64,000 nucleotides of DNA, from the NCBI RefSeq assembly GCF_014647455.2, contig NZ_BMPF01000004.1, positions 116,980 through 180,979 on the forward strand, given 5' to 3'. Below, piece by piece: positions 1 to 8,249 of the stretch. The stretch comes from Halarchaeum grantii (GTDB lineage: Archaea > Halobacteriota > Halobacteria > Halobacteriales > Halobacteriaceae). Both the position numbers and the translations under genes were made by a program. The notes under the pieces were generated by a model. The model saw only the letters and a program-made list of their open reading frames with translations. It was not told the origin of the DNA and made no database searches. How positions within the stretch are numbered: position 1 is the first letter of the stretch; each line of letters opens with the position of its first letter.

Positions 1-28
1 CGCGGCTGGATAGTGGCCGCTGTGTCGA

Positions 29-154
29 GCGCTCTCGCTCGCCCCCACGGGGGGCGAGGCGAAGGCGCGAGCGAGAGCGCAGAGACGTCACTGTCGGTCG
101 TTGTGCCGAGGCCCCCGCGATGTTGGAGCATCGCGGGCGTCAGCGCGTAAGCGC
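29..154 (+). promoter_or_regulatory. Three-hairpin structured leader of RPA-like gene, copy 1
   Basis: Three successive hairpins precede the RPA-like gene. First, a perfect 14-bp stem (29-42 with 67-80). Second, a 9-bp stem (114-122 with 129-137) with loop TTGGAG. Third, GCGC stems (143-146 with 151-154) around a GTAA tetraloop, which fits the GNRA pattern. The same arrangement with changed stem lengths and loop TAGGAG / GTGA lies at 14955-15082 ahead of the paralogue. Conserved architecture with sequence changes argues for an RNA element, possibly controlling the downstream gene. No known family is recognised. Confidence 0.6.
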
Positions 155-172
155 CTTCAGAGGATTACTGCA

Positions 173-1063
173 ATGTCGAGTCAGAACGCGAGTCAGAAGG
201 TTGTTTCGGTGGATGAACAGTTTGGCGGCGGCGAGCGCGAGACGGTCGACGAAGACGGCCTCACGGTCGTAGCGGAGACGCCGGCGTTCCAGGCCACGGT
301 CCAAGAGGAGACGCAGGCGAAGGTCGACGCGAACCACCCGGACGGAATCGCGGACGCGAGTCAGGAGCGGATTCCCGGTGTGACGCTTGCACAGGAGGAA
401 CGCATCAAGGCGCGTGAGGCAGAACTTGAGCGGATCAGCTCTCAGGCGGAGCTGGGCGAGCAGGAGGGACGTGCCGAGCGGGCGCGCGACGTCGCGGCCG
501 AGCGGAGCGCCGCGTGGAGCAGGGAGTTCGAGCGGCGCGCCGCCAGCGTGGACCAGTCGCTGAGTCCCGATCACGACCCACGTGAGCAGCTCTCGCAGGA
601 CGAACTCGGGGCGGTGAACGAGCAAGCCTCCAGGTTGGCGGGCGAGCTCGATGGGTGGTCGCGAGCGGCGGTCAGCCGGCGGCTCGCACAGGCGGTGCGC
701 GACGGCGCGGACATCCCCAGTGCCGTCCTCGACGTGAAAGACGAACTTGAGGCCGCACCTGGACAGATCATCCCCATCGATCGGGTTGGCGATGTCGATC
801 GGCAGGAGGTGAGTGTTCGCGGACGCGTGAAGACGCTCTGGACGCCCTCGAGTGCAAAGATTGCCCAAGTCGGCCTCCTTGAAGATGACTCTGGGACGGT
901 CAAGTTCACGGTCTGGGAGAAGAGCGCGCAACCAGCGGTAGCCGAAGGCGAGACCGTGTGCATTCGGGGAGCTGCCCGAAGCTGGTACCAAGGCCGGGTG
1001 TCCGTCACGTGCACCGGCTGGACCACCATCAACTTCCCTGGGCGCGGCCGCTACTGGGAGTAG
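173..1063 (+). CDS. OB-fold RPA-like single-stranded DNA-binding protein, copy 1
   Basis: A 296-aa acidic protein. The N-terminal 60% is charged and predicted helical. The last ~90 residues form an OB-fold (VRGRVKTLW...KIAQVGLLEDDSGTVKFTVWE...GETVCIRGAARSWYQG), as in haloarchaeal RPA/SSB-type proteins that bind ssDNA in replication or repair. I chose the ATG at 173 over an upstream in-frame ATG because the paralogue at 15106 starts at the matching MSS residue and the bases between are the structured leader. A pyrimidine-rich T tract and a repeat shared with the paralogue follow the stop. The DNA-binding role is inferred from fold and family; the target and partner are unknown. Confidence 0.85.
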   Translation: MSSQNASQKVVSVDEQFGGGERETVDEDGLTVVAETPAFQATVQEETQAKVDANHPDGIADASQERIPGVTLAQEERIKAREAELERISSQAELGEQEGRAERARDVAAERSAAWSREFERRAASVDQSLSPDHDPREQLSQDELGAVNEQASRLAGELDGWSRAAVSRRLAQAVRDGADIPSAVLDVKDELEAAPGQIIPIDRVGDVDRQEVSVRGRVKTLWTPSSAKIAQVGLLEDDSGTVKFTVWEKSAQPAVAEGETVCIRGAARSWYQGRVSVTCTGWTTINFPGRGRYWE

Positions 1064-1078
1064 CACGACCAGCGTAGC

Positions 1079-1174
1079 CTCTTTCTTTTTGTCTGCCGGA
1101 CCAGACCAAGCCCCGCCGTCCCACCCTCCGCTCCGTGCTCGCTCCCACACGGGTCGCTGCGCGCGCAGCCACAA
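1079..1174 (+). repeat. 3' repeat of RPA-like genes, copy D1
   Basis: Starts with a T-rich tract (CTCTTTCTTTTT), which could act as a haloarchaeal terminator, followed by about 85 bp shared with copies at 15984-16079 and 16850-16930. Shared blocks are CCAGACCA..CAAGCCC, CCACCCTCCGCTCC and GCAGCCACAACC. It lies in the same position after the stop codon of both RPA-like genes. Confidence 0.7.
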
Positions 1175-1627
1175 CCCGAATCGGGGGAGTCAGAACCGGC
1201 GCCGAGCAGATTCGAGGTCCGGGAGATCGAGGACCTCTTCGAACTCTCCTGTATGGCGAATATGGAGAAGCGACTGCACGAAAAGAAGCCCGTCCGGAAG
1301 GACCTCTATAACTTCGCACGGATGGTGATGTGGCTGCCGCAGTACCAAGACAGCAGCCTCGACGAGATTGTCGCGGACCTCAAGGATGTCTTCTCCCGGT
1401 GGCCGTGGTACGACGAGCAGGAGACCGAATACCAGGTTCGCTACGAGTTCTCGAACACCATCAACGGCGACACGCCGTTGCCGATGAACTGCGATAACGA
1501 CGATCTGCAGCGCTACTGCATCGGTCAGGACCAGTGTCCCTACTCGATCTGGGGCAGTCTCCCGTTCCCAGACGAGATGTACGAGCAAGTTGAGGAGGAA
1601 TCAGCTGGGCCCACTGAGCAATTCTGA
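1172..1627 (+). pseudogene. C-terminal remnant of a haloarchaeal primase-like replication protein
   Basis: The open frame runs upstream of the first ATG (1253) without a start and reads ...SRFEVREIEDLFELSCMANMEKRLHEK, like the middle of a longer protein. The visible C-terminus has C-x(6)-YCIGQDQCPYSIWGSLPFP, a Cys-rich ending that I associate with haloarchaeal plasmid primase/primase-associated proteins; this match is from memory. The boundary with the upstream repeat suggests that the 5' part was lost by recombination. Translation from ATG 1253 would give 124 aa. It may be a pseudogene or a short expressed protein. Confidence 0.45.
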
Positions 1628-1697
1628 ACTACAGATGTGTTATCGTTCTTGACCTACATTACTGGCTGAAAGGCCGGCATTTATTCCTGAGGCAGAC

Positions 1698-2339
1698 TCA
1701 AGCTATCTGAACCTGCGTGGAGTCCTGGAGACGTTTCTTCACCCCGGCACGGTGAAGAGCACCGATGACAAGTAGTGCATCCTCAACAGAGTTCTCCTCG
1801 CTGTACTCCTCAACGTCGTAGGCCATCCTCATGTCTCTGGCAGCCATCGTTCCAGTGGCGAAAGCACCGAATATCAGAACAGCAGCCGCGACAAAGACAG
1901 AGGGGACAAGTACAGGGATTGGCACCCACTGAAACGTCTCAACGACCTTCGGCAAAGCGAATATCGCCAACATCACGATGCCATAGTGAACCAGCATCCA
2001 CAGCAGCCGGTACTCATCGATCACATCAAAAAGATCCAAGTCCACCTCCACGATCTCCGCGTCGTATTCCTCCGCCAAGTCGTATACGAGATGAGAATCA
2101 TGGAAGCCTGCGATCTTGAACAATTTCTGGCCCAGCAGCATCAGGTACAGAGCTGCGACCAAGAGAGGGACCATGATCAGGTTCGCCAGGTGCTCTAATT
2201 TCCTAGGCCTCTTTGCCAAGGGTGCCTCGACAAAGATGACATCAAGCCGGTCGAAATCATTAGCATCCGAGTCTTTTCTTCGGGAAGGGAGAGTGATATG
2301 ATTCCCGCCGGAGATATGGAGCTCTGTTCCAGCCATCAC
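1698..2339 (-). CDS. Three-helix membrane protein of unknown function
   Basis: 213 aa on the minus strand. Hydrophobic segments near residues 51-75 (LIMVPLLVAALYLMLLG), 112-133 (LLWMLVHYGIVMLAIFALP) and 142-165 (PVLVPSVFVAAAVLIFGAFATG). The C-terminal tail is charged and probably cytoplasmic. It is divergent from the gene at 2392, with starts only about 50 bp apart, so promoters overlap. Base composition is AT-richer than the flanking RPA and TFB genes, in line with the adjacent cargo operon. No family is recognised. Confidence 0.65.
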   Translation of the reverse strand: MMAGTELHISGGNHITLPSRRKDSDANDFDRLDVIFVEAPLAKRPRKLEHLANLIMVPLLVAALYLMLLGQKLFKIAGFHDSHLVYDLAEEYDAEIVEVDLDLFDVIDEYRLLWMLVHYGIVMLAIFALPKVVETFQWVPIPVLVPSVFVAAAVLIFGAFATGTMAARDMRMAYDVEEYSEENSVEDALLVIGALHRAGVKKRLQDSTQVQIA

Positions 2340-2360
2340 TGAGTATGTGTACGGGAAATG

Positions 2361-2370
2361 GTTTATAAGG
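2361..2370 (+). promoter_or_regulatory. TATA box of the 2392-4356 operon
   Basis: GTTTATAAGG centred about 27 nt ahead of ATG 2392, the spacing of a leaderless haloarchaeal transcript. It supports 2392 rather than the upstream ATG at 2347. Confidence 0.65.
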
Positions 2371-2391
2371 CCATCCTCAGTCTATTCGAGT

Positions 2392-2874
2392 ATGCCAATC
2401 GACGTAGATTCTGAAGAGTGGAAGAAGGGCCGCCGACTGGATCCGCTTGAAGTCCACATCACTGACTTTCTACGTCACAATGACGAGCAGGCCTTCACGT
2501 TAGAAGAAATAACAGACCACATTATCGAGGACGAGGCGGATGCCCTGTTCCTGTTAGACGGCGTCGACGAAGAGCAGGCACTCGAAGAAGTGGACGAGGA
2601 GACGTACGGATTGATCAAGTCCCGTATCGCGATGAAGCTGGAAGATCTCGGTTGGAGAAATTTCATCGAATGGAAGGTCATAGGGTACGAGGACGACGAT
2701 ATCGGCACAGTCTACTTTACGAACTCGGACAAGGAACCGGTTTCCCCCCTCGCCAAGATTCAGGACGTCTATCCACGCAAATTCAGTGGCATAGAAGAAG
2801 ACATTGAGGATCTCGCTGACGATGTAGAGGAACTGCAGTACGCGGTCAACAATCTCCGCAGAGAGAACTATTAG
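2392..2874 (+). CDS. Small acidic winged-helix-like protein, cargo operon gene 1
   Basis: 160 aa starting MPIDVDSEEWKKGRRLDP. The segment ITDFLRHNDEQAFTLEEITDHII resembles a winged-helix N-terminal part, and the last 30 residues (GIEEDIEDLADDVEELQYAVNNLR) look like a coiled coil. It is the first gene of a three-gene operon; 8 nt separate it from the next start. The start follows the TATA spacing. It may be a regulator or the sensor part of a cargo system together with the PLD-like and Zn-ribbon genes. The function is unknown. Confidence 0.7.
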   Translation: MPIDVDSEEWKKGRRLDPLEVHITDFLRHNDEQAFTLEEITDHIIEDEADALFLLDGVDEEQALEEVDEETYGLIKSRIAMKLEDLGWRNFIEWKVIGYEDDDIGTVYFTNSDKEPVSPLAKIQDVYPRKFSGIEEDIEDLADDVEELQYAVNNLRRENY

Positions 2875-2882
2875 CCCAGAGA

Positions 2883-3908
2883 ATGAATGAATCCGACCGA
2901 AAAATCCGTAGAGAGGTCCTGAAGTACATCTACGACAAGTTCGAGGAATCGGTCCTCGACAGGGCAGGTACAGAAGGCCTCTACGGAAAACTGGACGAGG
3001 TTGACCAGAACGAGATTAATTACAACGTTGTCCGCTTGAGAGATGAGAGGCAGATCGACTTCGATATCTCAACGGGCGGAATATACGGTTTGGAAATAAC
3101 TGCGGACGGAATCGAGAAGCTGGATCAAGACGGCTACGAGACAGTCTTAGAGGACCAGATTCGGTACGATATACTGAAGCTGCTGTACGAGGCTGACCGC
3201 GAACATCCGTTCCGGTCGGTCAAACTCTCCAGCGAGGAGATAGCTGAAGAATTAGATGTCGATGAGGACCGAATCCTTCCCGCAATTGGATACTTGGATA
3301 TGAAGGAGCTCGTTGATGCAGCTGTAGGATCTAGGCCTGAGGCCACGTACCGTGGAGTCGAAATCACGGGGAGAGGTCGGAATAAGTACGAACTACACGT
3401 TGAAGATGGGACTTCCATTCCGAACACGCAGCCGCTGACACGGTGGACACAGCATTCGGTAGGGCCAAATGAACCCGAGAAGGCCCAAAACCTGTTCCAG
3501 AGCGTAGTCGAGGTCGCCCAAGAGAAGATTACTATCGTCGATTGGTACTTCAAAGAACCTGCCTACGATCTTTTGGAGGGAGTTCCGGACACGGTCAATA
3601 TTGAAATTCTTACATCGGAGAGAGCGTTCGATGATGAAAGCAAGTACCGCGACTTGGTAGCTGACTTTTCGGAAGGCAGATCCGGCGAGGTCGATGTCCG
3701 GTATGTCGAGTACTACGACTTCGAAGCCCGACTGTTCCATGCTAGGTATCTCGTGAGGGATGAGATCGAGGGATGGACGTGGGATCAGTCGTTCAAAGAT
3801 GCAGGAGAGACTCAGCATACGGTCAGCGAGGTCAGGCCTGTGAACTTGGAGTCGACGATGGAGACCTTCCAGGCGGCCTGGGAGCAAGGTGAGCAAGTCA
3901 ATGGTTAG
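2883..3908 (+). CDS. Winged-helix protein with a degenerate PLD/HKD-like C-terminal domain
   Basis: 341 aa. Residues 1-150 hold two winged-helix-like segments (REVLKYIYDKF..., IRYDILKLLYEAD...LSSEEIAEELDVDEDRILPAIGYL). The C-terminal ~120 residues (EKITIVDWYFKEPAYDLLEGV...IEILTSE) resemble a phospholipase-D-fold domain. The expected HxKx4D motif appears as HARYLVRD (H286, R288, D293), with Arg replacing Lys. One such motif suggests a dimeric PLD-type nuclease or a dead copy used for binding. It sits between a small wHTH-like protein and a Zn-ribbon protein that overlaps its 3' end. A defence or mobile-element role is inferred only from context. Confidence 0.6.
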   Translation: MNESDRKIRREVLKYIYDKFEESVLDRAGTEGLYGKLDEVDQNEINYNVVRLRDERQIDFDISTGGIYGLEITADGIEKLDQDGYETVLEDQIRYDILKLLYEADREHPFRSVKLSSEEIAEELDVDEDRILPAIGYLDMKELVDAAVGSRPEATYRGVEITGRGRNKYELHVEDGTSIPNTQPLTRWTQHSVGPNEPEKAQNLFQSVVEVAQEKITIVDWYFKEPAYDLLEGVPDTVNIEILTSERAFDDESKYRDLVADFSEGRSGEVDVRYVEYYDFEARLFHARYLVRDEIEGWTWDQSFKDAGETQHTVSEVRPVNLESTMETFQAAWEQGEQVNG

Positions 3909-4356
3909 TAAGCCGATTACAATCGCCTTGCCGAGAAGTGAGGATGGAATGACGGGGCGTCAATGCCCTCGCTGTGAAGGAAAATTCAGGGTTCATCTAC
4001 CGACTGTTGAGGACCAATGTTACCTGAATCTACGGTGTCCGTACTGCAGGTTCATCGATCGCTTGGACCGTTTCTTGACTGGTGAGCAACGGGCATACTG
4101 GGAGGCTATTGGACGTGATGAAACCCTCCAATTAGCATCTGATGTCACGGAGGAGGTCTTCTCAGAAGCCTTTGATGATCTGGATGGCGGCGGCCTACTC
4201 GATTTCGAGGTAGAGACAGGAAGTGTAGATTTTGGAGGTACTCATATCCCATCCTGGCAGCTGGATGTGATGACCGAGGAGGTTATCTGCGGTGAATGTT
4301 CCTTCCGCTTTGCAGTGGAGGAGGATCGGGATGGCGTTTGTCCAATCTGTCGCTGA
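3901..4356 (+). CDS. Zinc-ribbon protein, cargo operon gene 3
   Basis: 151 aa from the ATG at 3901, which overlaps the end of the PLD-like gene by 8 nt; an ATG at 3889 is also in frame. Four CxxC knuckles, CPRC and CPYC near the N-terminus and CGEC and CPIC at the C-terminus, make two zinc ribbons around an acidic helical middle. The overlap implies translational coupling with the PLD-like protein, so the two probably act together. The specific role is unknown. Confidence 0.65.
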   Translation: MVSKPITIALPRSEDGMTGRQCPRCEGKFRVHLPTVEDQCYLNLRCPYCRFIDRLDRFLTGEQRAYWEAIGRDETLQLASDVTEEVFSEAFDDLDGGGLLDFEVETGSVDFGGTHIPSWQLDVMTEEVICGECSFRFAVEEDRDGVCPICR

Positions 4357-4873
4357 GTTACTCGTTTGGCTATTCAGCATGTCATCTGCAATTCACCACA
4401 ACTAATGAATTGTAACGATTCCGTTAAATAGTAGAAGCTGATCCTACTGAATCCCCGTCGCGCAATTTTCAGCTGCTAACACGCCCGGGATCGGGGAAAC
4501 AGGGGTGTTTCTGATTCGAAGTGCTGCACTGGGAGTACCTCGAGGGGCTCAGAACAGGTGAAGGAGCAACCCAGAGAAATTCAGATACGTTTGATATTAT
4601 CCCCGTTACCCCGCCGTCGAGCAATTTTAGCAGTCGAAGAGCAATTCTCGAACTCGTCAAGGTATTTTCTACCGCCTCAAATCGGCCCGACGGGATTCTT
4701 CTGCGATTTGAGCACGTGATTTCGCCTTGCATATCGCGGTTTTCGTCCAAACAAAGAGGCGATATGCAGTGTGCGAAGGCCGCCGGCTCTCTCAGGCCGA
4801 GGGGCCATCACAGGAGGAGCGGAACTACGGACGTGTCAGATGTAGCGTATAGGTTGACCGGGTACGTTTCGGT
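4357..4873. other. Non-coding, AT-richer spacer with no convincing gene
   Basis: About 500 bases between the cargo operon and the next plasmid gene. Open frames here are short and lack haloarchaeal codon bias. The only visible internal similarity is two related tracts, GCGCAATTTTCAGC (4459) and GAGCAATTTTAGCAG (4619). It may be a decayed insertion. Confidence 0.4.
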
Positions 4874-4930
4874 GGTGTCTGTCGCCCCCGCGAGAGGGTG
4901 GTGGGGCGCATCACGTGCCCCCGATAGACG
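4874..4930 (+). promoter_or_regulatory. T-box/hairpin leader element before 4931
   Basis: T-rich GGTGTCTGTC then stem CGCCCC/GGGGCG (4883-4888 with 4903-4908) around GCGAGAGGGTGGT. The T-rich part is poorer than in most copies. Confidence 0.5.
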
Positions 4931-5341
4931 ATGGCTTCGGAACAACGCAGGAAGACACGAGCAGCGGATCACGCAGGAACTACCCCCGACGATGAGGCGC
5001 CGTGGGCGGACCTCGAGATGGCGGTTCCGACCGACCGGGATCACGCGTCGGTCGTCGCCCTCGTGGAGTGTGCCCTCGTCGAACTCACGCACGAGACCGT
5101 GGGCGCCGTCTTCGTCGCCCACCAGGTCGGGCGGTCGACGCGGACGCAGTCCGTCGCCCGCGACGACGTCGGTGAGCAGTTCCAGAAGCGGCACGTCGAC
5201 GACCCGTTCAAGACGAGCGCATCACCCAGCTCACGCGGTCGGCATCGACACGAACCGACGGGCTGCGGACCGAACGGGAACCGGCCCCAGCTTCACCGGC
5301 AAATCGGGGATGCCCTCGAGACCCCCCGACCGTCGGCTTAA
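4931..5341 (+). CDS. Small plasmid protein, probably frameshifted at its 3' end
   Basis: 136 aa. Residues 1-95 (MASEQRRKTRAADHAG...VALVECALVELTHETVGAVFVAHQVG) look like genuine coding sequence. From about position 5215 this frame turns Ser/Arg/His-rich. Another frame (ERITQLTRSASTRTDGLRTERE) then reads more naturally, suggesting a one-base indel and a longer original protein. It sits behind a T-box/hairpin element and ends at the first TTAACCAAC half-site. No family is recognised. Confidence 0.4.
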   Translation: MASEQRRKTRAADHAGTTPDDEAPWADLEMAVPTDRDHASVVALVECALVELTHETVGAVFVAHQVGRSTRTQSVARDDVGEQFQKRHVDDPFKTSASPSSRGRHRHEPTGCGPNGNRPQLHRQIGDALETPRPSA

Positions 5342-5378
5342 CCAACAACTCTGTGTTCCCCGTCGAAGCGTTGGTTAA
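5338..5378. repeat. TTAACCAAC / GTTGGTTAA paired element 1
   Basis: Half-sites at 5338-5346 and 5370-5378 in inverted orientation, 23-nt spacer. It lies about 45 bp upstream of the T-box/hairpin element of TFB-1. Confidence 0.75.
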
Positions 5379-5420
5379 CACCTCGGCGCCGTCGACGTCG
5401 GAGTTGCGTCGACAGCTGTC

Positions 5421-5487
5421 CAGTTTGTCACCCCCGAGAGGGGTGCGGGGCGCGCTGCATCGGCGTCGCCGCGAGAAGGTGACACTG
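5421..5487 (+). promoter_or_regulatory. T-box/hairpin leader element of TFB-1
   Basis: CAGTTTGTCA then ACCCC-CGAGA-GGGGT (5430-5444), with a competing CCCC/GGGG pairing to 5447-5450. The two stems are mutually exclusive. Confidence 0.7.
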
Positions 5488-6414
5488 ATGACGATGAGCG
5501 AGATCTACGATCGTGATTTCGACGAGGACGTCCAGTGCGGTCCAACTGATCCCTGTCCCGAGTGTGGTGGGCAGGTCAGAACGAACACGGCCGAAACCGT
5601 CTGTGACGACTGTGGCCTCATCATCGGCGAGCAGGCAATCGACCGCGGGCCAGAGTGGCACGTCGACGAGGGCGCCGACACGGCGAAGCGAACCGGCGCG
5701 GCACTCACGCCCGCCCGCCACGATCGCGGCCTCTCGACGGAGATCGGGACGCACCAGGACGCGAACGGTAACACCCTCTATGGCGAGACGCGTCGCCGCC
5801 TGTCCCGGCTCCGCCGTGAACACGCACGCAGTCGCTGGCGATCCAAACAGGAACGCAACCTCGGGCATGGCCTGACAGAGATCCGGCGGATCGCGAGTGC
5901 ACTCGGCCTGAGCGACTCGGTACGCGATCAGGCGTGTCAGCTGTTCCGAACGGCGCAGGACCAGCACCTCCTCCCCGGGCGATCGATCGAGGCGATGGCG
6001 GCCGCGAGCGTGTACGGCGCCTGTCGGTGCAACGGGCAGTCGTGGCTCATCGCCGACGTGGCGCCGATGGCGCAGGTCGGACAGGAGCGTGTTGCGAACG
6101 CCTATCGCGTGCTCAACGAAGAGCTGGGGTTGCCGACATCGCCTATCCAGCCGACACAGTTCGTGCCGCGGCTGGCGTCCGAGCTGGGGTGTACAGATGC
6201 CGTCCGACGACGGGCAGAGCAGCTTGCTGAGCAGGCCATCGACGCCGGCGTCACAACCGGGGTACATCCCGCAGGCTTCGCTGCTGGGTGTCTGTACCTG
6301 GCGGCGTGTGCCCACGACGCCCCGTTGACGCAAGCCGATGCGGCAGCGGTGGCGGACGTGACGGTTGAGACCGTTCGAAGCCATCGCGATCGGCTGCTCT
6401 CCGTTGTGGAGTAG
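5488..6414 (+). CDS. tfb: Transcription initiation factor IIB (TFB), plasmid paralogue 1
   Basis: 308 aa. Recruits RNA polymerase to TATA/BRE promoters. N-terminal zinc ribbon CPECGGQ...CDDCGL (about residues 24-45), B-reader/linker region (LTPARHDRGLSTEIG), then two cyclin-like repeats (GLTEIRRIASALGLSDSVRDQACQLF...; FVPRLASELGCTDAVRRRAEQLAEQA...) and a terminal HTH (LTQADAAAVADVTVETVRSHRDRL). I chose the ATG at 5488 (a second is at 5494) because the frame upstream is the leader element. It is closely similar to TFB-2 at 20648 and a fragment at 61746. Haloarchaea use multiple TFBs as alternative initiation factors, so this one may serve plasmid promoters. Confidence 0.93.
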   Translation: MTMSEIYDRDFDEDVQCGPTDPCPECGGQVRTNTAETVCDDCGLIIGEQAIDRGPEWHVDEGADTAKRTGAALTPARHDRGLSTEIGTHQDANGNTLYGETRRRLSRLRREHARSRWRSKQERNLGHGLTEIRRIASALGLSDSVRDQACQLFRTAQDQHLLPGRSIEAMAAASVYGACRCNGQSWLIADVAPMAQVGQERVANAYRVLNEELGLPTSPIQPTQFVPRLASELGCTDAVRRRAEQLAEQAIDAGVTTGVHPAGFAAGCLYLAACAHDAPLTQADAAAVADVTVETVRSHRDRLLSVVE

Positions 6415-6465
6415 GCGAGATACGCTTTCGAACTTCAGGACCCCTGTTGACGGAAGGAGGCTGAC

Positions 6466-6530
6466 ATCCTCACACGACTGAAGTCGTGGATTCCACGGTC
6501 ACAGACCGTGCCCCGACCTCGGGAGGTTCC
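6466..6530. repeat. Tandem hairpins resembling an IS200/IS605 terminal remnant
   Basis: CACGAC-TGAA-GTCGTG (6473-6488), CACGGTC-ACA-GACCGTG (6494-6510) and CCCGA-CC-TCGGG directly follow each other after GACATCCTC. Such TGAA-loop hairpins occur at haloarchaeal IS200/IS605 ends. No tnpA or tnpB remains next to it. The rest of 6415-6860 holds no supported gene. Confidence 0.4.
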
Positions 6531-6860
6531 ACACTCGTGTAAACTACCCCACTCTACTCCCTTGGCGTGGTCCGAGGGAGCAAAGCTCTCTCGGCATCAC
6601 GAGACGGCTTTCGTGGTCTCGAACGACTCCACGCTTCGGTCATTGAGGGTGTCGTCAGAACGCGTCGCGTTCTGATTGCTAACTAGAAATCGGAGATCCC
6701 TGATGATGGGGCTTTGCTGTGGGCTCCCGGCAATCAGTCTCCAGCAGTAGGCAGGTGCGTCTCCACTCCCCGACGTGGGCGAGGAGTGAAGTTTGTGGTG
6801 TTGCTTTCGAGCGTACTACGTCCCGGCGTTCTTCGCGACGGTGGAGGCCACATTCACCGG

Positions 6861-7445
6861 CTACCCGTCCATCTCGTCCTCGAGGAACGCGGCGAGGGTA
6901 TCGGAGAGACGGACGAGATACGTCGTCCCCCACGTCGCGACGAGTACGGCGCCCACCGCGTTGAACAGCATGTCCGTGATCGTGTCGTCGATGCCGCGCT
7001 GTGCGAGCACGGCCTCGACGCCGAGATGGCGGGCGCTCTGATCGGCGAAGAACTCCAGTATCTCCCAGGCGACGCCCATCGCTACGACGAACACGATCGT
7101 GAACGCGAACATCGCCCACGGCGGGAGATACACTGACGGGACGTGGAGGTGGATCACTCGGAGCGTCGTGTACCCTGCGGCGGCGATGACGGTCGCCGAG
7201 TAGAGGTGCGTGAGGGTATCCCACTGCGAAAGCACGTCGTACAGGCCGACGGTGCCTAGGGCGTGGAGGAACACGGCACTCGTGATCCACAACGCGAGTC
7301 CCGGTTCGATCGGGATGCCGTAGTCGCGCTCAAGCACAGCGGGCAGGAACGTGATTCCGAGCATCGTCCCGGCGTTGACCAGCAGCGGGAGCTGACGGGT
7401 CCAGAGCCCGTAGAGGAACACGAGACCGAGCATGGCCTGCATCAC
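6861..7445 (-). CDS. DUF2238-like multi-pass membrane protein
   Basis: 194 aa, about six hydrophobic segments. The conserved tail WEILEFFADQSARHLGVE...DDTITDMLFNAVGAVL matches the signature of DUF2238/YjdF-type membrane proteins (WE.xE, then D.xxDxxxNxxGA). Acidic and aromatic residues inside the membrane could suit a cation- or redox-linked role, but substrate and reaction are unknown. Its ATG overlaps the stop of the upstream gene (ATGA), so the two are translated together. Confidence 0.7.
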   Translation of the reverse strand: MMQAMLGLVFLYGLWTRQLPLLVNAGTMLGITFLPAVLERDYGIPIEPGLALWITSAVFLHALGTVGLYDVLSQWDTLTHLYSATVIAAAGYTTLRVIHLHVPSVYLPPWAMFAFTIVFVVAMGVAWEILEFFADQSARHLGVEAVLAQRGIDDTITDMLFNAVGAVLVATWGTTYLVRLSDTLAAFLEDEMDG

Positions 7446-8143
7446 CGCCGCGATTCGTCGTTGGCGCGCCGTCGAGAGGCTGAGCCGATCACTGATGAGC
7501 GCAGCTTGGGGGTCTCAGTCGGCGGCGTGTCCTCCGCAGCGATCCGGGAGTCGGGCGATCCGGGTGTGCGCTGGAAGTACCGGTAGAAGGCGACGCCGGC
7601 GACGACGCCCGCGACGGCGACGGAGAGGAACTCGATCATCACCGCCCTGTTGATCGCCATTCCCGATCGACCGTCGAGCAGGAACGACGTCCCGAGCAGG
7701 ACGTCAGCGCTCCAGCGGAGGATCTGGCGGACGCTGGCCACCGCCAGCGTGACTAGGACCGTCAGCACGACGCTCAGCCACGGAACCAGCCGGAGGTCCG
7801 TGAACAGGTGGAGTTCGACCACGAACAGCAGTCCCAGCGTGGCCGTCGAGAGGCTCGGAACGATCGCCGTCGCCGGACCGCTCGGGATGAACACCTGCCA
7901 GAGCAGGGGGAGACAGATCAGGCCGAGGAACTGCCACGGTGGCACGACGGTGGGGTCGCGAAACGCGACGGCAGGTGCCAGGACGATGGCGATAGCGATG
8001 ATAGTCAGTAGTGTCGCCCCGTACTGACCGGTCGACACGTCACGGGCGAGAGCACCGATCAGTACTGCGACGAACAGCCATGACAGTACGGTATTGGCCG
8101 TCGAGTTCGTAAAGAGCGCCGCGAGCCTGTCGGTCTCCGCCAT
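7442..8143 (-). CDS. Multi-pass membrane protein, partner of the DUF2238-like protein
   Basis: 233 aa from the ATG at 8143 (an upstream ATG at 8197 adds 18 charged residues before LAALFTNSTANTVLSW). About six hydrophobic segments, e.g. LFVAVLIGALARD, LLTIIAIAIVLAPAVAF, WQFLGLICLPLLWQ, LLGTSFLLD. The C-terminal tail is basic and polar. It shares an ATGA overlap with 7445, forming a two-gene membrane unit. Not recognised as a known family. Confidence 0.65.
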   Translation of the reverse strand: MAETDRLAALFTNSTANTVLSWLFVAVLIGALARDVSTGQYGATLLTIIAIAIVLAPAVAFRDPTVVPPWQFLGLICLPLLWQVFIPSGPATAIVPSLSTATLGLLFVVELHLFTDLRLVPWLSVVLTVLVTLAVASVRQILRWSADVLLGTSFLLDGRSGMAINRAVMIEFLSVAVAGVVAGVAFYRYFQRTPGSPDSRIAAEDTPPTETPKLRSSVIGSASRRRANDESRR

Positions 8144-8203
8144 GGGCGACGGGTCGTTCGGCTGAGTGCCGATTAAGCGTTCTGCCGAAGACGACACCCC
8201 ACT

Positions 8204-8235
8204 TGACCTCCTCCCACCCCTGAAGAGGTGGGGTT
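8204..8235. repeat. Hairpin resembling an IS200/IS605 end
   Basis: GACCTCCTCCCACC...GGTGGG with stem 8213-8218/8227-8232 and loop CCTGAAGA. The TGAAG core is like the one at 6473. It lies between the membrane operon and lldP, and could equally work as a terminator for the convergent-side transcripts. Confidence 0.35.
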
Positions 8236-8249
8236 CCGCTCGCTACGTG

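Noticed and set aside
4521..5378. 285-aa plus-strand frame
   Set aside because: Arg/Ser-rich out-of-frame reading that crosses a leader element and a repeat; not protein-like.
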